Assembly (NCBI GenBank): GCA_014843695.1
Contig: CM026398.1
Coordinates: 13,997,577 to 14,061,576, forward strand
Source: Archivesica marissinica
Taxonomy: Eukaryota > Mollusca > Bivalvia > Venerida > Vesicomyidae
Direction: 5' to 3'
Length of the DNA: 64,000 bases
Below are positions 1-9,236 of this stretch, one piece after another (the stretch's first letter is position 1; each line of letters opens with the position of its first letter). A program made the position numbers and the translations under genes. The notes below the pieces were generated by a model that ran no database searches, had not been told where the DNA came from, and saw nothing but the letters and a program-made list of their open reading frames with translations.

Positions 1-68
1 ACAATAACAACAAAGCACCTGTTACCAGACAGGAATCGGAAGTGTATGCCGAAATTGATGAAGCGATG
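1..68 (+). CDS. Receptor cytoplasmic-tail exon (partial), plus-strand receptor gene
   Basis: This is the 3' part of an internal coding exon cut by the window edge. The frame starts at base 3 and gives 22 residues containing SEVYAEIDEAM. The exon ends at ATG/GTAAAC, a good 5' splice site at 69, leaving phase 0. The next acceptor in the same phase is at 911-912 (CCAATTGTAG/GTC), so it should join the terminal exon 913-1758. The same YAEID-then-phase-0-donor arrangement occurs in the minus-strand gene at 7195-7327, which strongly supports the exon call. YxxI is an SH2-binding type phosphotyrosine motif, so this is part of an intracellular signalling tail. Without splicing the frame runs to a TGA at 141-143. 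The transmembrane and extracellular parts lie left of the window. Confidence 0.68.
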
Positions 69-186
69 GTAAACACAACTGATCATTCATTATACGAGAC
101 AATTCGTTGTACGCGAGACATTGATCACTTTATCACCCCCTGACTACTCTATAAGGAATATATAAGTCATTTTAATTGGGTTTCTA

Positions 187-476
187 CAGACGGATATGTA
201 GTCCAGTGGTAACACGCTGGACTGGTAATCCAGGGATCATAGGTTCGACCCCCCGTCTGACCCTAATAAAATTAACAGTCTTTCAGATGGGACTTTAAAC
301 CGATGTCTCGTGTCGGTGCTGTACACCGTGCTCGTAAAAGAACAAGAGTATACTCTGGAATGGGTCTCTGTCTGTATCATTGCACTATCCTCCAAAAATC
401 TAAAATGATTAATCTCTTCAGGAGGCGTCGCTCATATGGGCAACCGGTAGCGACGATAACTAAACGTAAAACACAC
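187..476 (+). mobile_element. tRNA-Thr-derived SINE, copy 1 (in the intron of the plus-strand gene)
   Basis: The head (187-259) folds as a tRNA: acceptor CAGACGG pairs with CCGTCTG, the A box is TAGTCCAGTGG, the anticodon stem CTGGA/TCCAG holds loop CTGGTAA (anticodon GGT, Thr), and the B box is GGTTCGACCCC. A conserved body follows (CTTTCAGATGGGAC, then GGGTCTCTGTCTGTATCAT, CACTATCCTCCAAAA, CTCTTCAGGAGGCGTCGCTC) and the 3' end is CGTAAAACACAC. Further copies or fragments lie at 7433, 10350, 10921, 14565, 29173, 33814 and 60838. It is not a functional tRNA gene because the body continues and copies share it. The body may belong to one of the conserved metazoan SINE domains; that assignment is a guess. 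Confidence 0.9.
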
Positions 477-912
477 TTTCTTTGTTTGTCATCGTGGCTT
501 CGTTTGCATCACATGCTATCAATTTTATACGTAACAACAGTAACAATAAAGGATTCCAATTAAAAGGACAGACATACATTTCCGGATAACTCGGGCATTA
601 TCTGTTTCAAATTAAAAACACCAATGACGCTCAATGCATATACATTGTATTTGCATTGAGCCCCCGGAGGAAACCCATCTTGCCGAGTTGGCAACCGCCG
701 TACCATTGCACATACTTCCTGGTCCGAGGACCGAACCCGATTTGCATTGGTGAAAAGCTAATTACTAATCGGGCAGGCCGAAATTCGTTCGTTTCATTGC
801 AGAACGCCAATACATTGGTTTTTATACATTAAGATGATTAGAATACACTTGGAAATGAGAACAAATTATGTATACAATTTAAGTCTATGCTATTTTTCTT
901 CTCCAATTGTAG
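477..912 (+). other. Remainder of the intron of the plus-strand gene
   Basis: No gene is visible. Around 655-740 there is a GC-richer stretch (CCCCCGGAGGAAACCCATCT, then GGACCGAACCCG) that could be a decayed SINE read on the minus strand, with a B-box-like complement; this is weak. The end of the interval is an ordinary 3' splice site, TTTTTCTTCTCCAATTGTAG. Confidence 0.4.
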
Positions 913-1758
913 GTCAACCCTGGTTATAAACCTCCGGTTCCTGGTTCACTGCCACACATGGGTTATCTAAGCCCTGTAAGCGGCGATGACTCTGAATCAT
1001 ATACGTCTCCTCCGACTAACATATCTGCAAGCGTCGCCACAACCACAACTCGGGGTCAACTCAGTTATGGGCCTATTCTGGCTGCAAACTGCGAATCCGA
1101 TCAGAAGAATAACCTATTTTATCATTCTACTTCCGTCACAGATCCAAGCATTCAAAATCGTAATTGTTTTCTGCCTCCAAGATACTTACCTTCAACGCCA
1201 GACGCCGCATGTGCCTCAGGAGAAATCGCGTATACGGAAATTGATTCACATGATGCATCACATGATAGCCTTGATGATTATGAAGAACCAGTCAGTGCAC
1301 ACACATCTATACGCTACACAGACTTGAAAGATGCGTCTGCGTCTCCGCCTAAGTACCGAGCCCCACATGTGCCTTCTACCGACACAACTGGTAATTCTCC
1401 AAAGACAACACCTAAGAAAAATGGAGTCAAAGTTCTTCCATCAAATCCTTTCGTTCCTTTCACCGGCCCCCAGGTATCACAATCACCTGACCCTACCACT
1501 CAACCAACCGCAAAGCCAAGGCGAAAGAAAACGCAAGGCAATAAAGATTCTTCGCAATCAAAAACTACTGTTAATTCTGCGGAATTGGATAAACTTGGAG
1601 AGCAGGAGTTGATCAGAAGATCAGATGTGTTGGCATCAAGTAGAGATTCAATGACATCTGATTCAAGCATTAAATCTAGTCATCATTATTTTGTCCTGGA
1701 GCCTGGTCATTCCCAAATGGATTACGAAAATTCAGTAAGCACCCCGAAACTAGTTTGA
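913..1758 (+). CDS. Terminal exon: tyrosine-motif cytoplasmic tail of a putative transmembrane receptor
   Basis: The open frame starts right after the acceptor CTCCAATTGTAG and runs 282 codons to TGA at 1756-1758. It begins VNPGYKPPVPGSLPHMGYLS, in phase with the exon ending at 68. The ATG at 958 is internal, not a start. No fold or enzymatic domain is visible. The chain is polar, Ser/Thr/Pro-rich and low in hydrophobics, as expected for a disordered tail. Tyrosine motifs are IAYTEI and IRYTDL (both fit the ITIM pattern I/V/L/S-x-Y-x-x-I/V/L, 28 residues apart), DDYEEP, HHYFVLEP and MDYENS; a basic patch PRRKK lies between. Similar tails occur on molluscan single-pass receptors (my recollection of MEGF/scavenger-type proteins, not searched). 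Function is inferred: docking of SH2 proteins after phosphorylation. The minisatellite beginning 40 bp downstream would lie in the 3' UTR. Confidence 0.72.
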   Translation, partial: VNPGYKPPVPGSLPHMGYLSPVSGDDSESYTSPPTNISASVATTTTRGQLSYGPILAANCESDQKNNLFYHSTSVTDPSIQNRNCFLPPRYLPSTPDAACASGEIAYTEIDSHDASHDSLDDYEEPVSAHTSIRYTDLKDASASPPKYRAPHVPSTDTTGNSPKTTPKKNGVKVLPSNPFVPFTGPQVSQSPDPTTQPTAKPRRKKTQGNKDSSQSKTTVNSAELDKLGEQELIRRSDVLASSRDSMTSDSSIKSSHHYFVLEPGHSQMDYENSVSTPKLV

Positions 1759-1797
1759 GTGATATGCCTATGTGAAACATTCATACAAATTGTAGGA

Positions 1798-2642
1798 CCT
1801 GACACCAACACTGACATAAACCCTGACACCAACCAAGACACCAACACTGACATAAACCCTGACACCAACACTGACATAAACCCTGACACCAACCAAGACA
1901 CCAACACTGACATAAACCCTGACACCAACACTGACATAAACCCTGACACCAACCAAGACATCAACCCTGACACCAACCCTGCCACCAACCAAGAAACCAA
2001 CACTGACATAAACCCTGACACCAACCAAGACACTAACCCTGACAACAACCCTGCCACCAACCAAGACACCAACACTGACACCAACCCTGCCACCAAACAT
2101 GACACCAACCATGACACCAGCCCTGCCACCAACCAAGACACCAACCAAGACACCAACACTGACACAAACCCTGCCACCAAACATGACACCTACCATGACA
2201 CCAACCCTGACGCCAATCATGACACCAACCATGACACCAGCACTGACACCAACGCTGACACCAACACTGACACCAACTATGACACCAACCATGACACCAA
2301 CACTGACACCAACGCTGACACCAACCCTGACGCCAATCATGACACCAACCACGAAACCAACCATGACACCAACACTGACACCAATCCTGACACAAACCAT
2401 GACACCACTACTGACACCAACGCTGACACCAACACTGACGCCAACACTGACGCCAACACTGACGCCAACACTGACGCCAATCATGACACCAACCATGACA
2501 CCAACCATGGCGCCAATCATGACACCAACCATGACACCAACACTGACACCAACGCTGACACCAACCATGACGCCAACCATGACGCCAACCATGGCACCAA
2601 CCACGGCACCAACCATGGCACCAACCATGGCACCAACCACAT
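1798..2642 (+). repeat. 12-bp minisatellite (GACACCAACnnT), about 70 units
   Basis: Near-uninterrupted repeat of GACACCAAC followed by CCT, ACT, CAT, CAA or GCT. Because the unit is four codons, several frames on both strands stay open. The plus frame reads Asp-Thr-Asn-x over and over and is in phase with the tail exon that stops at 1756-1758. The plus strand is very poor in G. Variants are patchy: AACCAAGAC types sit at the left, AACCATGAC types at the right, and GGCACCAAC closes the array, which fits local slippage expansion. It most likely lies in the 3' UTR or just downstream of the plus-strand gene. Confidence 0.95.
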
Positions 2643-2777
2643 ACGTATCATGAAATCGTCTAAAAACAATATAGCACTACTAAACATGTATATGAACATT
2701 GTGAACGCCACTGAACGTCGTTTCCTATATCCTTTATTTATGTTTCTCTGTCATACAATTAACAGTAGCACTCATCT

Positions 2778-4564
2778 GTTGAATACATCATTGTATCATA
2801 CATGATACGTCTAGCATCCTGTTGTATACACCATTATATACATGATATGTCTAGCATCCTGCTGTATACATCATTGTATACAGGATACGTCTAGCATTCT
2901 GTTGTATACACCATTGTATACATGATATGTCTAGCATCCTGCTGTATACATCATTGTATACATGATATGTCTAGCATCCTGTTGTATACACCACTGTATA
3001 CATGATACGTCTAGCATCCTGTTGTATACACCACTGTATACATGATACGTCTAGCATCCTGTTGTATACACCATTGTATACATGATATGTCTAGCATCCT
3101 GTTGTATACACCACTGTATACATGATACGTCTAGCATCCTGTTGTATACACCATTGTATACATGATATGTCTAGCATCCTGCTGTATACATCAGTGTATC
3201 ATACATGATATGTCTAGCATCCTGTTGTATACACCATTGTATACATGATATGTCTAGCATCATGTTGTATACATCAGTGTATCATACATGATATGTCTAG
3301 CATCATGTTGTATACATCAGTGTATCATACATGATATGTCTAGCATCATGTTGTATACATCAGTGTATCATACATGATATGTCTAGCATCATGTTGTATA
3401 CATCAGTGTATCATACATGATATGTCTAGCATCATGTTGTATACATCAGTGTATCATACATGATATGTCTAGCATCATGTTGTATACATCAGTGTATCAT
3501 ACATGATATGTCTAGCATCATGTTGTATACATCAGTGTATCATACATGATATGTCTAGCATCATGTTGTATACATCAGTGTATCATACATGATATGTCTA
3601 GCATCATGTTGTATACATCAGTGTATCATACATGATATGTCTAGCATCATGTTGTATACATCAGTGTATCATACATGATATGTCTAGCATCATGTTGTAT
3701 ACATCAGTGTATCATACATGATATGTCTAGCATCATGTTGTATACATCAGTGTATCATACATGATATGTCTAGCATCCTGTTGTATACATCAGTGTATCA
3801 TACATGATATGTCTAGCATCATGTTGTATACACCAGTGTATACATGATATGTCTAGCATCATTTTGTATACATCAGTGTATCATACATGATATGTCTAGC
3901 ATCATGTTGTATACACCAGTGTATACATGATATGTCTAGCATCATTTTGTATACATCAGTGTATCATACATGATATGTCTAGCATCCTGTTGTATACACC
4001 AGTGTATACATGATATGTCTAGCATCCTGCTGTATACATCAGTGTATCATACATGATATGTCTAGCATCCTGTTGTATACACCAGTGTATACATGATATG
4101 TCTAGCATCCTGCTGTATACATCAGTGTATCATACATGATATGTCTAGCATCATGTTGTATACACCATTGTATACATGATATGTCTAGCATCCTGTTGTA
4201 TACACCATTGTATACATGATACGTCTATCATCCTGTTGTATACACCATTGTATCATACATGATATGTCTAGCATCATGTTGTATACACCAGTGTATACAT
4301 GATATGTCTAGCATCCTGCTATATACATCAGTGTATCATACATGATATGTCTAGCATCCTGTTGTATACACCAGTGTATACATGATACGTCTAGCATCCT
4401 GCTGTATACATCAGTGTATCATACATGATATGTCTAGCATCATGTTGTATACACCATTGTATACATGATATGTCTAGCATCCTGTTGTATACACCATTGT
4501 ATACATGATACGTCTATCATCCTGTTGTATACACCATTGTATACACGATACGCCTATCATCCTG
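2778..4564 (+). repeat. 40/43-bp satellite, about 42 units
   Basis: The unit contains GTTGTATACA, then CATGATATGTCTAGCATCCT. Two length classes differ by three bases: GTGTATACATG (40 bp) versus GTGTATCATACATG (43 bp). From about 3250 to 3780 the array is a run of virtually identical 43-bp units with GCATCATG. Outside it the two classes alternate, as in a dimeric higher-order unit. No frame is open. This lies between the converging ends of the two receptor genes. Confidence 0.95.
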
Positions 4565-4619
4565 TGCTGCCGGTCTGTTTGTACATAGTAGCTATTTGCA
4601 ATAAATTATATGTATAGAT

Positions 4620-4738
4620 GACATTCACGTTCTTTACGATTATCCTGATACCTGGTGCCCCTACACGCAGTAGCTCATGCACGACGGGCACCCTGGTAAT
4701 TAGCTTCCACATATGAAAGAATTCGACCCTACCCATGT
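4620..4738 (-). mobile_element. Fragment of the molluscan SINE family seen at 8626 and 61335
   Basis: On the minus strand this shares GGTCGAATTCTTTCATATG, then GTGCCCGTCGTGCATGA and GTAGGGGCACCAGGTATCAG with the better copy at 61335-61512. The tRNA-like head is missing, so it is a body fragment. Diverged. Confidence 0.55.
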
Positions 4739-5174
4739 GATAGTGGAACACATAGCGATGGGCTGTGTATTTGAAGACTAACACTTAACCCTGTGCATGC
4801 TAGCGGTGAAAAGAACAGTTAAATATGTCCTGGAATTCCATTAGAATTGTGTCGAAACGACATCATTCTACTAACATTTTTCATGACATATTTCCAGAGA
4901 TTTCAGTCAGAAATGTTCGTCTGCTACAAGTATTTGAACTATATATAGCTTGTTACCCAGCATGCACAGAGTTAACCGCACGGATACGGAAGCTTCAATC
5001 TACAAGCAAGCATTACCAATGTAAGACAATTAAGGAATTAATTGCAAGTTAATAGTTTCTTTCTGGGTATGACCTACATTGGGCATACTTCAAGTTGTGG
5101 ATGTCGAAATATTTACATTATGTATTCACAGAATTGAACCAAACAATCGTCCATTTCTATTTGAAGTTCGTGGT
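4739..5174. other. Intergenic DNA between the convergent receptor genes
   Basis: I see no gene, RNA or repeat of note. The short open frames here show no recognisable motif. The 3' ends of both receptor transcripts should fall between about 1758 and 5175. No polyadenylation site can be fixed with confidence; an AATAAA lies at about 4598 on the plus strand. Confidence 0.4.
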
Positions 5175-5840
5175 TCAATACTCCATCATTGTGTCATGGT
5201 TTTCATCAAACACGTTATCAATATCAGAAGAACTTCTTCTGTATTCCTTCACAAACTGTGGATGTACAACTCGTTCATTATTGTTCACTGGCACATTTGC
5301 AACATTTCCGTACTCGTGAAATGCACTATTGTCATTTTCGCGAGCTTGGCAAATAGTCTTTTCTGGATTAGGTCCATACTCCGCAGTATCATAGTCACTT
5401 TCTTCAAAGGAAGGCACGGCATAAATGTTTTCATCTTCAAAGACATCGTTAGGCTCAGTTTTGATATAAATATATTCTGAACCTGATGATTCAGATCTAA
5501 TATCAGTAAATCCAGGTCGACTGGTGACAAACCTTCTTTGACTGCTATTCATCTGATTGGTCAGCTCGTCTTGTGATTTCTGATCTTGTGATTGGTCGAT
5601 CTTGAATGACGTAATAACGTCGTCATACTTCCGAATCAAAGCAAGAGGACTCAATGGCTCTGTTGGAATGAGATTTCTTTCAATTGAATTAGAGTTAGAT
5701 GCAGCGAAACAATTATTGGCAATAATGTCATCTTCGCTAATCGTACTTTCGTAGCATACATTCACTTGGGTGCTGGACAGCATACGATCCCTACTAAAAG
5801 GTTTTCGCTTTTCTTCGTCACATCGATACACAGCCTCCAT
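5175..5840 (-). CDS. Terminal exon of the minus-strand receptor gene: tyrosine-rich cytoplasmic tail
   Basis: Read on the minus strand, an acceptor (CTGCATTTTCCAG) precedes an open frame of 222 codons starting MEAVYRCDEEKRKPF and ending at a TGA (complement of 5175-5177). The first codon is in phase 0, matching the phase-0 donor of the exon at 7195-7327. The initial ATG is therefore probably an internal Met. The chain is acidic and polar with no membrane segment. Candidate phosphotyrosine sites are EYIYIKTEP, ENIYAVP, DYDTAEYGP, FHEYGN and KEYRRSS. It plays the same structural role as the plus-strand terminal exon 913-1758, though I see little direct sequence similarity. Role inferred: intracellular signalling tail. 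Confidence 0.75.
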   Translation of the reverse strand: MEAVYRCDEEKRKPFSRDRMLSSTQVNVCYESTISEDDIIANNCFAASNSNSIERNLIPTEPLSPLALIRKYDDVITSFKIDQSQDQKSQDELTNQMNSSQRRFVTSRPGFTDIRSESSGSEYIYIKTEPNDVFEDENIYAVPSFEESDYDTAEYGPNPEKTICQARENDNSAFHEYGNVANVPVNNNERVVHPQFVKEYRRSSSDIDNVFDENHDTMMEY

Positions 5841-5944
5841 CTGGAAAATGCAGTTGATGAACAATTCATGATTATATAAATATAATGACCTTTATGAAAA
5901 CATACCAGATTAATCCAAACATATTTCAGTTTTTTTATTATTTA

Positions 5945-6437
5945 CATAAACAAATGACGTAATTATGAAATAAAGGACGTGGCAGAAACACCAAGTATTG
6001 TGGAATGTATCTCCTGTTCATAAACAGAAGACATAAACATGAAATAAAGGACGTGGTTGAAAGATCAAGTCTTGTGGAATTTATCTCCTTTGCATTAACA
6101 AAAGACGTTATTATGACATAAAGGACGTGGCTGAAAGATCAAGTCTTATGGAATGTATCTCCTGTTCATAAACAGAAGACATAAACATGAAATAAAGGAC
6201 GTGGTTGAAAGATCAAGTCTTGTGGAATTTATCTCCTTTGCATTAACAAAAGACGTTATTATGAAATAAAGGACGTGGCTGAAAGATCAAGTCTTATGGA
6301 ACGTATCTCCTGTTCATAAACAGAAGACATAAACATGAAATAAAGGACGTGGTTGAAAGATCAAGTCTTGTGGAACGTATCTCCTGTTCATAAATAGAAG
6401 ACATAAACATGGAATAAAGGACGTGGCTGAAAGAAGT
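5945..6437. repeat. 74-bp tandem repeat with 148-bp dimeric organisation (intronic)
   Basis: AAAGGACGTGG recurs at about 5972, 6046, 6120, 6194, 6268, 6342 and 6416, exactly 74 bp apart. Neighbouring units alternate between a CCTGTTCATAAACAGAAGAC type and a CCTTTGCATTAACAAAAGAC type over the middle of the array, giving a 148-bp higher-order unit that breaks down at the right end. It lies in the intron between the YAEID exon and the terminal exon. Confidence 0.93.
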
Positions 6438-6685
6438 CTTCTGAATCCATCCACTTAATATCAGAGTGAATACAGCGAGCGGTGCATACAACTAACTAAA
6501 TATTGTTCAGAACATACGGCGCATGTATTTACATGTATTGGTAACTGACATAATTTATGATACAGTCTACACTTCCTGAACCAAATATTATCTGATGAAA
6601 CTGAATACTTAGTAATGTCTATTCTTCATTTATTATACTAACACGACCCAGCTAATAACATACATACTTGTAGAGTAAAATCTAT
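6438..6685. other. Intronic DNA without recognisable features
   Basis: AT-rich intron sequence of the minus-strand gene. I see no repeat, hairpin or exon here. Confidence 0.4.
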
Positions 6686-7141
6686 CTCGGGTTATTCTGC
6701 AATATACCTACCTTGAACTATGCTGCGCGCACCGTGTTTTGGCTATTCTATTTATACAATGCGTGTATAAAGTTTTATGAATGAAAGTCACATGATGTTT
6801 GTAAAAAATACCGTGGGAATTCACGGAAGTGAGCTATTTTTAGAATCAGATAATCTCTTGTCCGTCTTTTTTTCTGTTAAGTAACGTTTCAGTTACTATT
6901 CTGTACAGTTTTATTTGACAAAATAAATAAAATTATTGATCAGTTACAACTTGTGTTCATTTATGCACTAGATTGATATTTTCCATAAAAAATAACGTCA
7001 TCACCCCTTACGCGGGAGGAAATTTCGAAAGCCAAATGCAGCGGCGTTTGAAGAAAATACTCCTTTAAAATTATTAGAAGTAAGTCGTGTTAGAATCGAA
7101 ATAATAAGTATCAACCGTGGTATATCGCAGAATAACCCGAG
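6686..7141. mobile_element. Non-autonomous DNA transposon with about 23-bp terminal inverted repeats
   Basis: CTCGGGTTATTCTGC at 6686 is repeated inverted as GCAGAATAACCCGAG ending at 7141, and the similarity extends inward (AATATACC versus the complement of GGTATATC). No coding capacity lies between. No convincing target duplication is visible, so the superfamily is unassigned. Intronic. Confidence 0.65.
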
Positions 7142-7194
7142 TTTGAGGTTCTTATGCGTAGAAATATATTACGAAGGCCGAAATATACTCATAC

Positions 7195-7327
7195 AAAAAC
7201 GTCGTCGATTTCAGCATATATTTCTGTGTCTGTGTGTACGGGATCGGTGTTCTTCGACGATCCAAACAATCTCTTAAACAGTGTAGGTTTTGTACTTGGT
7301 TCAAGAGAACCTCCAGAATCTGTGTTC
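7195..7327 (-). CDS. Cytoplasmic juxtamembrane exon of the minus-strand receptor gene (YAEID motif)
   Basis: On the minus strand, acceptor TTGTTTATTCCAG is followed by G AAC ACA GAT and 44 codons ending GAC GTT TTT at a donor GTATGAG. The leading G completes the AA left by the upstream exon (AAG, Lys), and the exon ends in phase 0, fitting the terminal exon. It encodes NTDSGGSLEPSTKPTLFKRL and, near its end, TEIYAEIDDVF. That motif and the phase-0 boundary match the exon ending at 68 (SEVYAEIDEAM). If the donor is skipped, a TGA follows one codon later, giving a short-tail form. The exon is too short and too spliced to be obvious as an open frame. Confidence 0.72.
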
Positions 7328-7432
7328 CTGGAATAAACAATTTGCTATTAGAATGTACAGTAAAATGAAATGAAGACGATAGTTCAGGAAATCGTGTGCA
7401 ATGTATCAATCTATGTATAGTAACATAGCAAC

Positions 7433-7733
7433 TATAACAGACGGATATGTAGTCCAGTGGTAACACGCTGGACTTGTAATCCAGGGATGGCAGGTTCGAT
7501 CCTCCCGTCTGACCCTAATAAAATTAACAGTCTTTCAGACGGGACTTTAAACCGAGGTCTCGTGTCGGTGCTGTACACCATGCACGTAAAAGAACCAGAG
7601 GAGACTCTGGAATGGGGTCTCTGTCTGTATCATTGCACTATACTCCAAAATTCTAAAATGACTAATCTCTTCAAGAGGCGTCGCTCATATGGGCAACCGG
7701 TAGCGACGATAAATAAACGTAAAACACACACAC
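7433..7733 (+). mobile_element. tRNA-Thr-derived SINE, copy 2, with 11-bp target duplication
   Basis: Full-length copy with intact A box (TAGTCCAGTGG) and B box (GGTTCGATCCT). The anticodon loop is CTTGTAA (TGT, also Thr). The 3' end is ACGTAAAACACACACAC. AACATAGCAAC occurs at 7422-7432 and again at 7734-7744, an exact flanking duplication expected of LINE-mobilised retroposition. It sits in the intron upstream of the YAEID exon, in the opposite orientation to the gene. Confidence 0.95.
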
Positions 7734-7744
7734 AACATAGCAAC

Positions 7745-8187
7745 GTCAAACAGCACAATAGTTAACATGCCATGTCGTATACGACGTTTGTTTATTAGTC
7801 GAAATACTCAGATTACAGATTACATGGCAACTATTTGGTAGGAAAATCATACAATATAATAGAAAAATACATAGCATTATTATTTAGATATGTATTTTAG
7901 CCTATTTGTACCGTTATTTACCTACCACAATACTATATAACGCCCATGTTGATACGCTCTCTTTTCCAGTATAACATTACGTTTTCTGGTTTGATACGGC
8001 TTGTGCCAGTATTTAACCAGCTCCTGAGAAAATAACGCATGCGCATTCAGTGCTAGTTTGTTTACTTCCTGTAGCGTCATTGTGTTGAATTAATTTATTA
8101 TAATCAGTCTATGTCAATGTTCGCTACTATAATGTTCAAATTCATATCAAAGTAATAAAAACGTTATTATGTGGCTATATTCATATC
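7745..8187. other. Intronic DNA without recognisable features
   Basis: AT-rich intron sequence. No exon, RNA or repeat stands out. Confidence 0.4.
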
Positions 8188-8244
8188 TAGCCTAGGTATC
8201 GACCCGAGGTAGCTTGATATCAGGTCGGGTCGATACCTAGGCTA
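8188..8244. repeat. Perfect 20-bp inverted repeat (hairpin) with 17-bp loop
   Basis: TAGCCTAGGTATCGACCCGA at 8188-8207 is matched exactly by TCGGGTCGATACCTAGGCTA at 8225-8244. It is GC-richer than its surroundings. It could be a solo miniature foldback element; CATAT and ATATG outside the arms extend the symmetry. Confidence 0.85.
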
Positions 8245-8625
8245 ATATGTAACTAGCCATGTAATAACTTCTAAGTAATTGTCGATTTGATGCCGCTTTA
8301 AGGAATGAAACACTGCAACTATATACTCCATGTGTATACGAGTATTAATATGTCGTTCGTAAAGGTCTATGCAGGGGTCTAGTGTGTAGTGTGTGTTATT
8401 AAAGGTCCCAGTAGCACTGTTATTGAGAACATTTGTTAATAAAAATGTATAAAGGGAGATAATTTTGCAATTAATATTTATCAAGTGGCATATATCCAAA
8501 ATGATCGTTTAAATCTGAATACATAATTATTTTAAAATGGATACATGCAGTAGTAGCCACTATTTCTAACCAACTCCTTTGCTACATATCATAGTGTGCA
8601 ACATATTCCACATATTTAGCTTGCT

Positions 8626-8904
8626 TAGCGGGAGCGTGGGTGGCGGAGTGGTTACGGTCATTAACTCAAACCACTTACCCTTTACCGCAGTATGTTCGCA
8701 CCCCACGTGGGGTGTCGAGGTCTTTCGTGTGTGGAAGCTTCTGCATGTAGACGCGATCGAATGTTGCCAAGTAAGAGCTACCCAGCTAGATTGCGGACTA
8801 TCGTTGGTTCTATCCTGTTGTCCGTCCGTGCCTGATTACTACTAGGAGGGTCACCGTGGGTCTTTCTTGGTCAATCATAACTGGAGGGTCGCCAATTGAT
8901 TGTA
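8626..8904 (+). mobile_element. Molluscan tRNA-derived SINE, diverged copy
   Basis: The head has an A box TGGCGGAGTGG and a B-box-like GTTCGCACCCC. The body contains CCCAGCTAGATTGCGGACTA, TTGGTTCTATCC, GAGGGTCACCGTGGGTCTT and CTGGAGGGTCGCC. These line up with the body of a SINE that is common in bivalves, and with the minus-strand copy at 61335-61512 (GGCTTGCGGAAGGTCGGTGG, TTCTACCC). The match to the general family is from memory. Confidence 0.7.
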
Positions 8905-9146
8905 CAAGTGGATGTCGTGATAGCGCAGTGGGAGCACGTTCGCTTCAGGTGCGAACTACCCGGAGTTCGAGCCCCGCTGAAGCCGTTACGATTGTACCAT
9001 TAGACAATGCATTTAGATTCCACATTACCTCTTCTCTCTCCCTCGTGGTGATGGATTCCATCAGGAATGAGGTCTCGATAGTGATTAATATAAGTTGTAA
9101 AAACTTGTTTCACGATCGAGCTAAAGTAAATTTGTATAAACTATAA
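8905..9146 (+). mobile_element. Second tRNA-derived SINE family, copy A
   Basis: tRNA-like head with A box TAGCGCAGTGG, stem-loop GTTCGC/GCGAAC and B box GAGTTCGAGCCCC. The body contains CCACATTACCTCTTCTCTCT, CCTCGTGG, GATGGATTCCATCAGGAATG and, at the end, TTGTATAAACTA. The reverse-complement copy at 32281-32512 has the same order of elements. A weak open frame across it is just the conserved SINE body read as protein. Confidence 0.82.
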
Positions 9147-9236
9147 ATGTGTGTATATCCTTAAACACTCCCATCTCCCCAACTGGTTGCTTAACTTACT
9201 TAGAAGACTTTACAATGGTGATTTAACTGGACTTAC

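Noticed and set aside
187..259. Functional tRNA-Thr genes at 187, 7438, 33816 and 61131 (minus)
   Set aside because: The tRNA-like part is always continued by the same SINE body, and two copies (7433, 33814) have target duplications, so they are SINE heads. Whether Pol III transcribes them is another question.
1759..2805. Asp-Thr-Asn repeat protein, and the opposite-strand Val-Gly-Val and Trp-Cys repeat frames
   Set aside because: All are readings of the 12-bp minisatellite. Only the possible readthrough in frame with the receptor tail is kept as a low-interest finding.
2778..4564. CRISPR-like array
   Set aside because: There are repeats but no unique spacers; the context is eukaryotic and the units abut directly.
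4825..5052. 75-codon frame between the receptor genes
   Set aside because: No start context, splice support or recognisable motif; length expected by chance in AT-rich DNA.
5079..5480. Plus-strand frames overlapping the minus-strand terminal exon
   Set aside because: Shadows of the real exon on the other strand.
8856..9146. 96-codon protein with a similar partner at 32210-32563
   Set aside because: The shared residues arise because both are copies of the same tRNA-derived SINE body.
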